A stretch of DNA of 61,016 nucleotides, from positions 1 to 61,016 of the forward strand of contig NZ_JAMFLG010000028.1 of assembly GCF_023502205.1 (NCBI RefSeq), in the 5' to 3' direction. Below, in pieces: positions 42,696 through 50,331 of this stretch. A program made the translations under genes and the position numbers. How positions within the stretch are numbered: position 1 is the stretch's first letter; each line of letters starts with the position of its first letter. A model generated the notes under the pieces. That model was not told the DNA's origin and did not search any database. It saw nothing but the letters and a program-made list of their open reading frames with translations. The DNA comes from Aquiflexum sp. TKW24L. Lineage in GTDB: Bacteria > Bacteroidota > Bacteroidia > Cytophagales > Cyclobacteriaceae.

Positions 42696-43736
42696 CTATT
42701 TTAAATCGATTTTGAAAATATTGGTTTTACCATCATCCAAATAACCGATTAAATACTCATCATTTTCTGAGGCAGCTATAAGAGTTAAAGGAGAATTTAT
42801 TTCAATAGTTTTTTGGAGATTTCCCTCCCAGTCAAATACCAGGATTTCATTACTTTCTGTTCCTCTTTTTGCTTGAGTTTTACCAGAAAATAGGACGTAA
42901 ATGAAATTTCCAGAAACTGTTGTACTCAAGCATCCATATTTATTGTCTTCCTTCATTCTGGCCTGTACAAAACCTCCCGCTTCTCCTTCAAATGAGGGTG
43001 GCCAAAAGTGTTTTTCTGTTATTTGATTTATAACACCATCTTCCCCAAATTTAACTATATCGAAATTGAAAGAATTTCGTGAAGTTGATACAACCCAAGG
43101 TTTTGAAAGGTGAACCAATAAATCACCTTGGAAAGCCATAGCCAAAGCCTCATGAGGATATTCCTTCAGCTTCTCCTCAAACGGATACCTACCCATTAAA
43201 TTTATGATTCTATTATCCTCTATTTCGGATATAGCAAACCTGCTTTGGAAAAGGCCGGTGCCTACAATTTTATTTTGATTTATTCTTACAAATTTTTGAT
43301 AGTTGAAATCAAATTTACCATTCACCGGAAAACAGGAATCTTTGAGAATTCCGTTTGTTTTATCTAAATGAAATTCTAAGTAAGAAAAGCTTTTTCGGTT
43401 ATTAATTCCGATCTTTTGTTTTTCACCCACGATCCTTTGTACAGAAGATGGAAATTGAATCTCACATGGACCTTCACCGATTTTTCCAAACTTGCCAATG
43501 AGCTTTTGGCTTTCTATATCAAACACCTTAAAATGGAATTCTTGGTCGGGATCAGTAACTATCAAGTGATTTTCTAGAATTAACAAATCAAATGCTCGGG
43601 TTACCTCATCGCTAAAAGGTAAAAGTTCGATCTCCCTTTTTTCAAATTTTTGTGAATCATTAAATTGGCTTCTTTTTTCTCCTGAGCACCCTCCAATAAT
43701 TATTGGCATTAGAAGCAAAAGTAATTTGGGTTTCAT
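42696..43736 (-). CDS. BF3164-type six-bladed beta-propeller lipoprotein (module B)
   Basis: A 346-residue lipoprotein. The ATG at 43736 (MKPKLLLLLMPIIIGGC) gives a lipobox with Cys-17; a start 45 bases upstream would place a charged segment before the signal and is rejected. The conserved GKFGKIGEGPCEIQFPSS segment near residue 80 aligns with the module A protein, and the C-terminus ends in the ENDEYLIGYLDDGKTNIFKIDLK blade. A short Cys-rich peptide gene is 69 bases upstream. Confidence 0.75.
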   Translation of the reverse strand: MKPKLLLLLMPIIIGGCSGEKRSQFNDSQKFEKREIELLPFSDEVTRAFDLLILENHLIVTDPDQEFHFKVFDIESQKLIGKFGKIGEGPCEIQFPSSVQRIVGEKQKIGINNRKSFSYLEFHLDKTNGILKDSCFPVNGKFDFNYQKFVRINQNKIVGTGLFQSRFAISEIEDNRIINLMGRYPFEEKLKEYPHEALAMAFQGDLLVHLSKPWVVSTSRNSFNFDIVKFGEDGVINQITEKHFWPPSFEGEAGGFVQARMKEDNKYGCLSTTVSGNFIYVLFSGKTQAKRGTESNEILVFDWEGNLQKTIEINSPLTLIAASENDEYLIGYLDDGKTNIFKIDLK

Positions 43737-43805
43737 GATTTTGGTTAATTTATGTGCATAAAATGTAAAAAAGGCTATCAATTGGATAGCCTTTAAAATT
43801 GTTCT

Positions 43806-43988
43806 CTATTCTATACCTTCGGGACATGGTTTTTCTACTCCATAAAATATATGAACAGTATTACCTATCATTACTCTGTGGCATTCATCCGAACCTGTTT
43901 CACATACTGTGCAACCTGCCGCAAAAATGTCAGAAGGTATTGAAACCGAAAACAAAATTGCTGAAATAATCATCATTAACTTTTTCAT
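43806..43988 (-). CDS. Short exported four-cysteine peptide (module B)
   Basis: A 60-residue precursor with a signal peptide (about 1-24, IFAAG) and a mature part of about 36 residues with Cys at 26, 29, 36 and 55. The CxxCET motif is shared with the module A peptide, while the rest has diverged. It precedes the propeller lipoprotein on the same strand. Two disulfides are likely after export. Function unknown; peptide signal, toxin or structural ligand are all open. Confidence 0.6.
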   Translation of the reverse strand: MKKLMMIISAILFSVSIPSDIFAAGCTVCETGSDECHRVMIGNTVHIFYGVEKPCPEGIE

Positions 43989-44033
43989 TTTTTTAAATTT
44001 TTAAGATTGAAAATTGATTTTATTACTGATTTG

Positions 44034-44089
44034 AATTAAAAATTGTCGACAAAACTAATTCTTGATCTAATGTAAAAAAAAAAAAAAAA
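44034..44089 (-). promoter_or_regulatory. Conserved promoter block of module B
   Basis: The second copy of the block at 42181-42233, with TAGTTTTG at 44057-44050 on the minus strand and a longer poly-A/T tract of 16 bases. The tract length differs between copies (13 and 16), a possible slippage site for expression variation. Confidence 0.6.
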
Positions 44090-44189
44090 TGGTAAAAGCA
44101 ATAGATTATTTACTTTGATGTTAGTAAAAATTTTTAAATCGCTGATTTTCAGTAGTAAAAAATATTAAACTCTTAATAATAAATTTAAA

Positions 44190-44395
44190 AAGCCTTTGGA
44201 AAACCGGATTTTCCAAGGGCTTGATTGTTCTTTGATGTTTCTGAAAACCTCGAAGAATTGAAAGTATCAGAAACCTTTGAGGTTTTGAAAATCAGCTTGT
44301 TAATGGATCAGAAAACAAAAAACCCTCGAGGTTTTGAAAAAAACCTCAAGGGTTTGGGGGTTGAACCTTCGAGGTCTTTGAGACCTCGAAGGTTT
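44190..44395. repeat. Cluster of intergenic palindromes
   Basis: Copy 2 of the AAGCCCTTG-type hairpin (44190-44222), then AAACCCTCGAGGTTT / AAACCTCAAGGGTTT (44320-44355), then the perfect AACCTTCGAGGTCT / AGACCTCGAAGGTT (44364-44394). These are REP-like elements built on the words AACCTTCGAGG and AACCTCAAGGG. Confidence 0.8.
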
Positions 44396-44436
44396 AATGA
44401 TAAAATATGCTAATATTGGATTGTAAAATGTCAGAA

Positions 44437-44470
44437 AACCCTTGAGGTTTAGAAAAAAACCTCAAGGGTT
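44437..44470 (-). terminator. Intrinsic terminator of htpG
   Basis: Perfect 14-bp arms AACCCTTGAGGTTT (44437-44450) and AAACCTCAAGGGTT (44457-44470), followed on the minus strand by TTTTC. It lies 7 bases after the htpG stop codon and belongs to the same palindrome family as its neighbours. Confidence 0.8.
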
Positions 44471-44476
44471 CTAAGA

Positions 44477-46360
44477 TTATATCAATTCCACACTTCGCTT
44501 CACAAAGGCAGTCAGGTCTTTGCCGGTAAGCATGCCTTGTGAAAGCAAAGCTAAATCAAAGGCTTGCTTGGCAAGCTTTGTCTGCGCTTCTTCATCCTCG
44601 GTTTTGAGGAGTTTGTCGATCACAGGGTGGTTGCCGTTGATGGCTACTTTGTAGTTGTCGGGAAGTGAACCGTAGAAGCTCATTCCGCCGCCCATCTGCG
44701 CCATGTCTTTCATCCTGCGCATAAACTCATCCATCGTCACCGTCACAGGCATTTCCTCAGGACTGAGTCCAGCCACATCCACGCTGTAGGTGGCGTTGGA
44801 GATTGCTTTTTCGAAGATTTCCTTCACCTTCTTGGATTGGTCTTCGGTAAGGAGGTTGGCATAGGAATCGTCCTTCTCGATCAGCTTCTCAGCAACATCC
44901 GCATCTACACGCTTCAGTTGGGTTTTTTCTTCCTTCATCTCCAGGTGTTGGATGAAGTGGCTGTCGATCGGAGAGTCCATCACCAGGACATCGTAATCCT
45001 TTTTATTGGCAGATTGGATAAATCCGTCCTGCTTGTTGACATCAGTGGCGTAGAGATAGACAGTTTGGTCATTTTTGTCTGTCTGAATCGCCTTGACTTT
45101 TTCTTTGTATTCAGGCAAAGTGAAAAATTCGCCTTTGGTATTTTTGAGCAAAGCGAAATCTTTTCCTTTTTCGGCAAATTTGTCTTCGCTGATCATGCCA
45201 TACTTGACAAAAAGGCCGATGTCATTCCACTTTTCTTCGTAGACTTTTCGGTCTTTTTTGAAAAGTTCTCCAAGCTTGTCTGCTACTTTTTTGGTGATAT
45301 AGCTGTTGATTTTCTTCACATTGCTATCCGCCTGCAGGAAGCTTCGGGACACGTTAAGCGGAATATCCGGTGAGTCAATCACCCCATGTAGCAACATCAA
45401 AAACTCAGGAACAATGTCTTTCACTTCATCTGTGATAAACACCTGTCGGCTGAAAAGCTTGATTTTGTTTTTCTGCATTTCGAAGTCGTTTTTGACTTTG
45501 GGGAAATACAGCACGCCTGTCAGGTTGAAAGGATAATCCACATTCAGGTGAATCCAAAAAAGCGGATCCTCGCCCATTGGATAAAGTTCCTTATAGAATG
45601 AAAGGTAATCCTCTTCTTTCAGGTCATTTGGTGACTTGGTCCAGATCGGGGCAGTGGTATTGATGATGTTATCTGTTTCGACAGACTTCCATTTCTTTTT
45701 GCCTTCGGCATCTTCACCGTCTTCTACAGAATCTGTTTTTGTACCAAACTTGATCGGAACAGGAAGGAATTTGCAGTATTTGTCGAGGATGCCCTGAAGC
45801 TTCCATTTGTCCAAAAATTCTTCAGAATCTGCATTGATAAACAAAGTGACTTCGGTTCCCCTTTCGGTTCTGTCCCCTGCGCTGATTTCAAATTCAGTGC
45901 TGCCGTCACAGGTCCAGCGTGCCGCTGCAGAGCCTTCCTGATAGGAAAGGGTATTGATTTCCACTTTGTCGGCCACCATAAATGCGGAGTAGAAACCCAA
46001 ACCAAACTTACCGATAATCTCATTGGCATCTTTGGCATCTTTGAATTTTTCCACAAACTCAGCCGCACCGGAGAAAGCAATCTGATTGATATACTTTTTG
46101 ATTTCCTCGGCTGTCATACCAAGGCCACGGTCAGTGATGGTGATGGTTTTTTTTTCTTTGTCAAAAGCCACTTCGACAGTGATGTCGCCGAGTTCGCCGT
46201 TGTATTGGCCCAAAGTCGCCAATCTTTTGATTTTCTGTGTGGCATCTACCGCATTGGAAACCAATTCACGGAGGAAGATTTCATTGTCAGAGTATAAAAA
46301 CTTCTTGATGATCGGGAAGATATTCTCGGTATGTATCGAGATGGTACCTTTTTCCTGCAT
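44477..46360 (-). CDS. htpG: Molecular chaperone HtpG (Hsp90)
   Basis: A 627-residue Hsp90. The N-terminal ATPase has ELVSNAVDA (residues 31-39), ITDRGLGMT near 79 and GKFGLGFYSAFMVAD near 117-131. The middle domain has the SRQVFITD and NVSRSFLQAD motifs. A C-terminal dimerisation domain follows. It is monocistronic. The upstream spacer has an imperfect inverted element TGTCATTTTGGCA (46432-46444) that may be linked to stress control; this is weak evidence. Confidence 0.97.
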   Translation of the reverse strand: MQEKGTISIHTENIFPIIKKFLYSDNEIFLRELVSNAVDATQKIKRLATLGQYNGELGDITVEVAFDKEKKTITITDRGLGMTAEEIKKYINQIAFSGAAEFVEKFKDAKDANEIIGKFGLGFYSAFMVADKVEINTLSYQEGSAAARWTCDGSTEFEISAGDRTERGTEVTLFINADSEEFLDKWKLQGILDKYCKFLPVPIKFGTKTDSVEDGEDAEGKKKWKSVETDNIINTTAPIWTKSPNDLKEEDYLSFYKELYPMGEDPLFWIHLNVDYPFNLTGVLYFPKVKNDFEMQKNKIKLFSRQVFITDEVKDIVPEFLMLLHGVIDSPDIPLNVSRSFLQADSNVKKINSYITKKVADKLGELFKKDRKVYEEKWNDIGLFVKYGMISEDKFAEKGKDFALLKNTKGEFFTLPEYKEKVKAIQTDKNDQTVYLYATDVNKQDGFIQSANKKDYDVLVMDSPIDSHFIQHLEMKEEKTQLKRVDADVAEKLIEKDDSYANLLTEDQSKKVKEIFEKAISNATYSVDVAGLSPEEMPVTVTMDEFMRRMKDMAQMGGGMSFYGSLPDNYKVAINGNHPVIDKLLKTEDEEAQTKLAKQAFDLALLSQGMLTGKDLTAFVKRSVELI

Positions 46361-46566
46361 AGCTATTTTTTTTTAGTGAATACAATATTGATACAATTGC
46401 CTTATCAAGGCCTGTTCCAATTAGGTAGAAATGTCATTTTGGCAGAAGCAGTAATCTCAATAAAAATAGATTGCTCATAAAAAATATGACGGAAGTCATA
46501 AAATAATGGAACCGATGACAACCTTTTCCACAATAGAGCAGTATGGTAAAGTTTAGATATGGTCCA

Positions 46567-47382
46567 ATGAAAATAGTAATTATCAGTCAGTGCACCCCAA
46601 GGGAGAAGATTGTAGTTCATGAAATTGTCAAAAACTTTGACTACGTCACATTGGTTAATTCCGAGCAGAGTAAGGGTGTTTTAACGAATAAGGAAAGCAA
46701 GTCAGTAATCGCAAAAAAAACCAAATCCCGATCATTTTATGATAAAAATGGATTAAGGTTCTTCCATAAGTTCCATAAGATAGCTATACAGAAGAGGACC
46801 CACCATTTTAATCTTGAGAATCATGATTTTACTAAGGTCAGCATCCCCTTTACAGAAATAAATACAAAAAGAGGTCTTGCTTTTATTAAGTCGCTTAACC
46901 CTGATATTTTATTTACCTGCAATGCGCCGATCCTGAAAGGGGAGATTCTCAATATACCAAAAATCGCAGCCATCAATGTCCATTATGGCATGCCACCACA
47001 CTATCGTGGTAATGACACGTTGTTTTGGGCTTACATCAAAAAGGATTTTGAGAACCTTGGCGGATGTCTCCATTACACCACTAAAGGAGTTGATAGGGGA
47101 AATATTTTGGCAGAAGTGTTTCCGTCATTAGACCCAAAGGATAGTTTGGTGGAGGTTGACATCAAAACCTCAAAGTTGCTGGCAAAAGCTGCTGTCAAAA
47201 TTTTGAAAGACATAGAAAATTGTGGTCAAATTCCTACCGGAAAAGAGCAGGTCGAAAAGGGAAGAAATTACAAGTTGCACGAAAAGACCCTGAAGCATCA
47301 TTTAACATACCTTGCCCAAATGAACTTGGGATTACTCAAACCAAAGCCAAGAAAGGAAATGATGGTTTTCTATACAAAATGA
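46567..47382 (+). CDS. Formyltransferase family protein
   Basis: A 271-residue protein of the methionyl-tRNA formyltransferase fold. The catalytic N-x-H and following loop appear as INVHYGMPPHYRGNDTLFWA near residues 137-156, and the Asp in GCLHYTTKGVDRGNIL near 168-183. The first strand MKIVIISQCTPREK supports the ATG at 46567 over one at 46543. It is too diverged to be the housekeeping Fmt and lacks its anticodon-side domain; a sugar or amino-acid N-formyltransferase is more likely. No matching sugar aminotransferase gene is adjacent. Confidence 0.75.
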   Translation: MKIVIISQCTPREKIVVHEIVKNFDYVTLVNSEQSKGVLTNKESKSVIAKKTKSRSFYDKNGLRFFHKFHKIAIQKRTHHFNLENHDFTKVSIPFTEINTKRGLAFIKSLNPDILFTCNAPILKGEILNIPKIAAINVHYGMPPHYRGNDTLFWAYIKKDFENLGGCLHYTTKGVDRGNILAEVFPSLDPKDSLVEVDIKTSKLLAKAAVKILKDIENCGQIPTGKEQVEKGRNYKLHEKTLKHHLTYLAQMNLGLLKPKPRKEMMVFYTK

Positions 47383-47543
47383 TTTTTGGAAAGTTGAATA
47401 AACTTTGGTGATCAGATATTCGGAATTTAATTTCCAATTTCTACGATGATCGCGGCAATTCATTTTATATATGGTATTTTGGACCACTATTTTTGATTTT
47501 TTCGAACAATCCTACATATCACCAAACTTTTTATCTTTGCCCC

Positions 47544-48209
47544 ATGCTCAAAGAAATTGCTGTTCTGATCCAAAAAGAAATCACCCTCGAATGGAGGCAG
47601 AAGTATGCGCTCAATGGCATTCTTCTGTATGTCGTTTCGGCAGTTTTTATTACATACCTCAGTGTAGGAGCGAAGCAGGGTAATATAGGCGTTCCGACAT
47701 GGAATGCGCTGTATTGGATCATTATCCTGTTTTCGGCAGTCAATGCTGTGGCCAAAAGCTTTGTGCAGGAGCATCAGGGCCGACAGTTATATTACTACAT
47801 GATAGCTTCTCCCGAAGCCATCATCATTTCCAAGATCATATACAATACACTCCTGACACTTGTTTTGGCATTGTTGGGATATTTGGTTTTCAGCGTGATT
47901 TTGGGTAATCCAGTTCAGGATCAGGGGATGTTTTTGTTGAATCTCATATTGGGAGCGGTTGGTTTTTCGGCCTGTCTAACGATGGTATCGGGGATAGCGT
48001 CCAAGGCGAGCAACAATGCGACTTTGATGGCGATATTGAGTTTCCCGGTGATTATTCCGATTTTGCTCATGGCTATCCGTGTGTCGAAGAATGCCATTGA
48101 CGGATTGGATTGGTCAGTGAGCTTGGATAAGATTGTCACGCTTATGGCTATCAATGTTATCGTGGCTGTGACGGCGTATATTCTATTTCCATATCTGTGG
48201 AGGAGTTAG
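47544..48209 (+). CDS. ccmB: Haem exporter membrane subunit CcmB
   Basis: A 221-residue protein with six membrane helices. The N-terminal KEIAVLIQKEITLEWRQKYALNGILLYVVSAVF and the FVQEHQGRQLYYYMIASPEAIIISKIIYNTLL region are typical. It forms an ABC exporter with CcmA, which is not encoded next to it, and CcmC, which follows after a repeat-filled gap. The ATG at 47544 is the natural start; an upstream frame is not conserved in character. Confidence 0.92.
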   Translation: MLKEIAVLIQKEITLEWRQKYALNGILLYVVSAVFITYLSVGAKQGNIGVPTWNALYWIIILFSAVNAVAKSFVQEHQGRQLYYYMIASPEAIIISKIIYNTLLTLVLALLGYLVFSVILGNPVQDQGMFLLNLILGAVGFSACLTMVSGIASKASNNATLMAILSFPVIIPILLMAIRVSKNAIDGLDWSVSLDKIVTLMAINVIVAVTAYILFPYLWRS

Positions 48210-48220
48210 GAACTGACCAG

Positions 48221-48570
48221 CAAAGTCGCAAAGAAAAAAAGCAAGTCGGATGGCTATAGGCCGGTAGACTTTGGTTAAGAAACTTTTTCCCACGAAGACG
48301 CAAAGACGCAAAGAAAAAAACTGTAGTACGGGAGAAAATGCCCATTATTAGTGTCCTCACTGGCCATAAAATTCAAAAGAAACTGTCCCGCAAAGCCGCA
48401 AAGACGCAAAGAAAAAAAAGCAAGTCGGATGGCTTTAGGCCGGTAGACTTTGGCAAAGAAACTTTTTCCCGCAAAGACCCAAAGAAAAAAAAGCAAGTCG
48501 GATGGCTATAGGCCGGTAGACTTTCCCAAAGAAACTTTTTCCCGCAAAGTCGCAAGGACGCAAAGAAAAA
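48221..48570. repeat. Long interspersed repeat between ccmB and ccmC, three core copies
   Basis: Core copies starting GCAAGTCGGATGGCTATAGG at 48241, 48420 (with CTTTAGG) and 48493, each continuing CCGGTAGACTTT and ending near AAAGAAACTTTTTCCC. They are linked by GCAAAGACGCAAAG words. The stretch to 48895 adds a GCGGCTTAGCGCCTTAGCGGG element and no gene. Confidence 0.85.
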
Positions 48571-48895
48571 AAAATCGGGAGGACTAAACACAATCAGACT
48601 TTGACAAAAGATCCGTAGCTTTTTTTCGCAAACGGAAAACGGCTAAGAAACCCGAAACTCCAAAGTTTGGTCATTGTCAGAATTTCTAATGATGATAACT
48701 TCTTTGCGGCTTAGCGCCTTAGCGGGAATTTTTTTTTAATCTCATCCCTTATCGCCTTTCGTGAGTTCCCCTCTTTTTCTTTGTGCCTTAGTGTCTTTGT
48801 GGGAAAAATCACATAACCCCAACATATCTCATAAAAAGCAGAAGAATAAGGAACTTATGACCTATTTTTGCACTTGAAAAACCAAACCCATTATA
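48571..48895. other. Spacer upstream of ccmC
   Basis: About 325 bases with further fragments of the same word family (CTTTGCGGCTTAGCGCCTTAGCG and TTTGTGCCTTAGTGTCTTTGTGGG are the inverse of the GCAAAGACGCAAAG words). A promoter for ccmC is likely here, since the repeats separate it from ccmB. Confidence 0.5.
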
Positions 48896-49576
48896 ATGAA
48901 ATCATATTGGTGGAAAATTCTGACTGTAGCCTTGTTGGCATTTACCCTTACAGCTGGACTTCTTCTTGACGTACCGAGATTACCCATCCTTAATGAGACG
49001 ATTAGGGCACTTCATTTCCATGTCACCATGTGGTTTGGGATGATCCTGATGCTTATGGTAGCGGTGGTTTACAGTGTTAAATTTCTCCGCAGCAATGACC
49101 TCAAGCATGATGATATGGCGGTTGAGTTTACCAATGCGGCGATTTTGTTTGGCGTATTGGGTATCGTCACAGGCATGCTTTGGGCCAAATTCACCTGGGG
49201 AGATTATTGGAGCGGTGATCCAAAACAGAATGCTTCCGCCATCGGGTTGTTGATGTATTTTGCCTATCTCATATTGAGGAATTCCCTTACCGATGTTCAT
49301 CAAAGGGCTCGAATCGGTGCCGTCTATAACATATTTGCATTTGCCGCTTTTATACCCCTGATATTTGTTTTGCCTAGACTCACAGACAGCCTCCATCCCG
49401 GCAACGGTGGCAATCCCGGTTTCAATGCTTATGACCTTGACAGTAAACTCAGGATGGTATTCTATCCGGCAATCATTGCTTGGACACTGTTGGGAACTTG
49501 GATCAGTACCATAAGGGTGAGGCTGAGAAGAATTGAAAGAAAATTTGAAGATAAATTGATCAATCAGGTATCATGA
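48896..49576 (+). CDS. ccmC: Cytochrome c biogenesis protein CcmC (haem handling, WWD family)
   Basis: A 226-residue protein with six membrane helices. The WWD signature appears as WGDYWSGDPKQNASAI near residues 100-115, and a conserved His lies in LHFHVTMWFGM near 42-52. It loads haem on CcmE. It overlaps the following CcmD-like gene by 4 bases. Confidence 0.93.
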   Translation: MKSYWWKILTVALLAFTLTAGLLLDVPRLPILNETIRALHFHVTMWFGMILMLMVAVVYSVKFLRSNDLKHDDMAVEFTNAAILFGVLGIVTGMLWAKFTWGDYWSGDPKQNASAIGLLMYFAYLILRNSLTDVHQRARIGAVYNIFAFAAFIPLIFVLPRLTDSLHPGNGGNPGFNAYDLDSKLRMVFYPAIIAWTLLGTWISTIRVRLRRIERKFEDKLINQVS

Positions 49577-49818
49577 AAAAATGGATAGTATTAATGTTCA
49601 TGGCTTTCTGTCTGAATGCATTTGGACAGGAAAAAATTGAAATCAATGAAAACGATTATCAAAACTCCGGCGTTGAAATGGCAGATGTCATGCGGTCGGA
49701 GGGTAAAATATACGTTTTGGTTGGTATCATTGGGATCGTTTTGTCTGGAATATTGGTTTATGTAATCAGTACAGATAGGAAAGTAGCCCGATTGGAAAAG
49801 GCAATGAAAGAAGACTAA
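49573..49818 (+). CDS. CcmD-like small protein
   Basis: An 81-residue protein with a signal or N-terminal helix (to about residue 18), one further membrane helix (IYVLVGIIGIVLSGILVYVIS) and a charged tail with VARLEKA. Position between ccmC (4-base overlap) and ccmE, and the single helix with a short basic tail, fit the CcmD role of holding CcmC and CcmE together. Confidence 0.75.
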   Translation: MKKWIVLMFMAFCLNAFGQEKIEINENDYQNSGVEMADVMRSEGKIYVLVGIIGIVLSGILVYVISTDRKVARLEKAMKED

Positions 49819-49886
49819 GGATTGTAAAAACTCCTGTAGTTGCAAAGAGTTATTAAGCAGAAATCAAGAATTTAAATCGATACATA

Positions 49887-50303
49887 ATGAAAAAAGGACA
49901 TTTAATTGGTTTGGGAATCATAGCCGTAGCCATCATCATCATCATGTCAATGATCGGTGATGCAAGTACCTATGAGAGTTTTTCCAATGCCAAAGCCATG
50001 AAAACCAGTGGTGAGGACAAGGCCATCCACGTTGTGGGTCAGTTGAAAAAAGGTCAATCCGGGGATGTGGTTGGAATAGAAGTCCATGAAAACAAGACTT
50101 CATTCTATTTCCTGATGGTGGACAATGAAGGGACAGAACAAAAGGTCTTTTACAATGAACCGGTGCCACCGGACTTTTCTAGGGCTGAACAAGTCGTGGT
50201 CATCGGTGCTTATAAGGACCAAGACCTCTTTGTAGCCGACAAAATCCTGATGAAGTGTCCTTCCAAATACCAAGAAACCGAGCTCAAAACAGCCGGAATG
50301 TAA
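49887..50303 (+). CDS. ccmE: Cytochrome c maturation protein CcmE, CxxxY variant
   Basis: A 138-residue haem chaperone with one N-terminal membrane helix (residues 6-23) and an OB-fold domain. The covalent haem site of E. coli CcmE is His-130 in HxxxY; here the aligned segment reads KCPSKY, with C124 and Y128. The same CxxxY form is known from Desulfovibrio and archaeal systems. Located between the CcmD-like gene and ccmF. Confidence 0.93.
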   Translation: MKKGHLIGLGIIAVAIIIIMSMIGDASTYESFSNAKAMKTSGEDKAIHVVGQLKKGQSGDVVGIEVHENKTSFYFLMVDNEGTEQKVFYNEPVPPDFSRAEQVVVIGAYKDQDLFVADKILMKCPSKYQETELKTAGM

Positions 50304-50331
50304 ATTAACTTCCCCTTTGATAACATCAACC

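Noticed and set aside
48221-48570. Possible CRISPR array or insertion sequence
   Set aside because: Copies are irregularly spaced and the stretches between them are made of the same words; no transposase and no cas genes.
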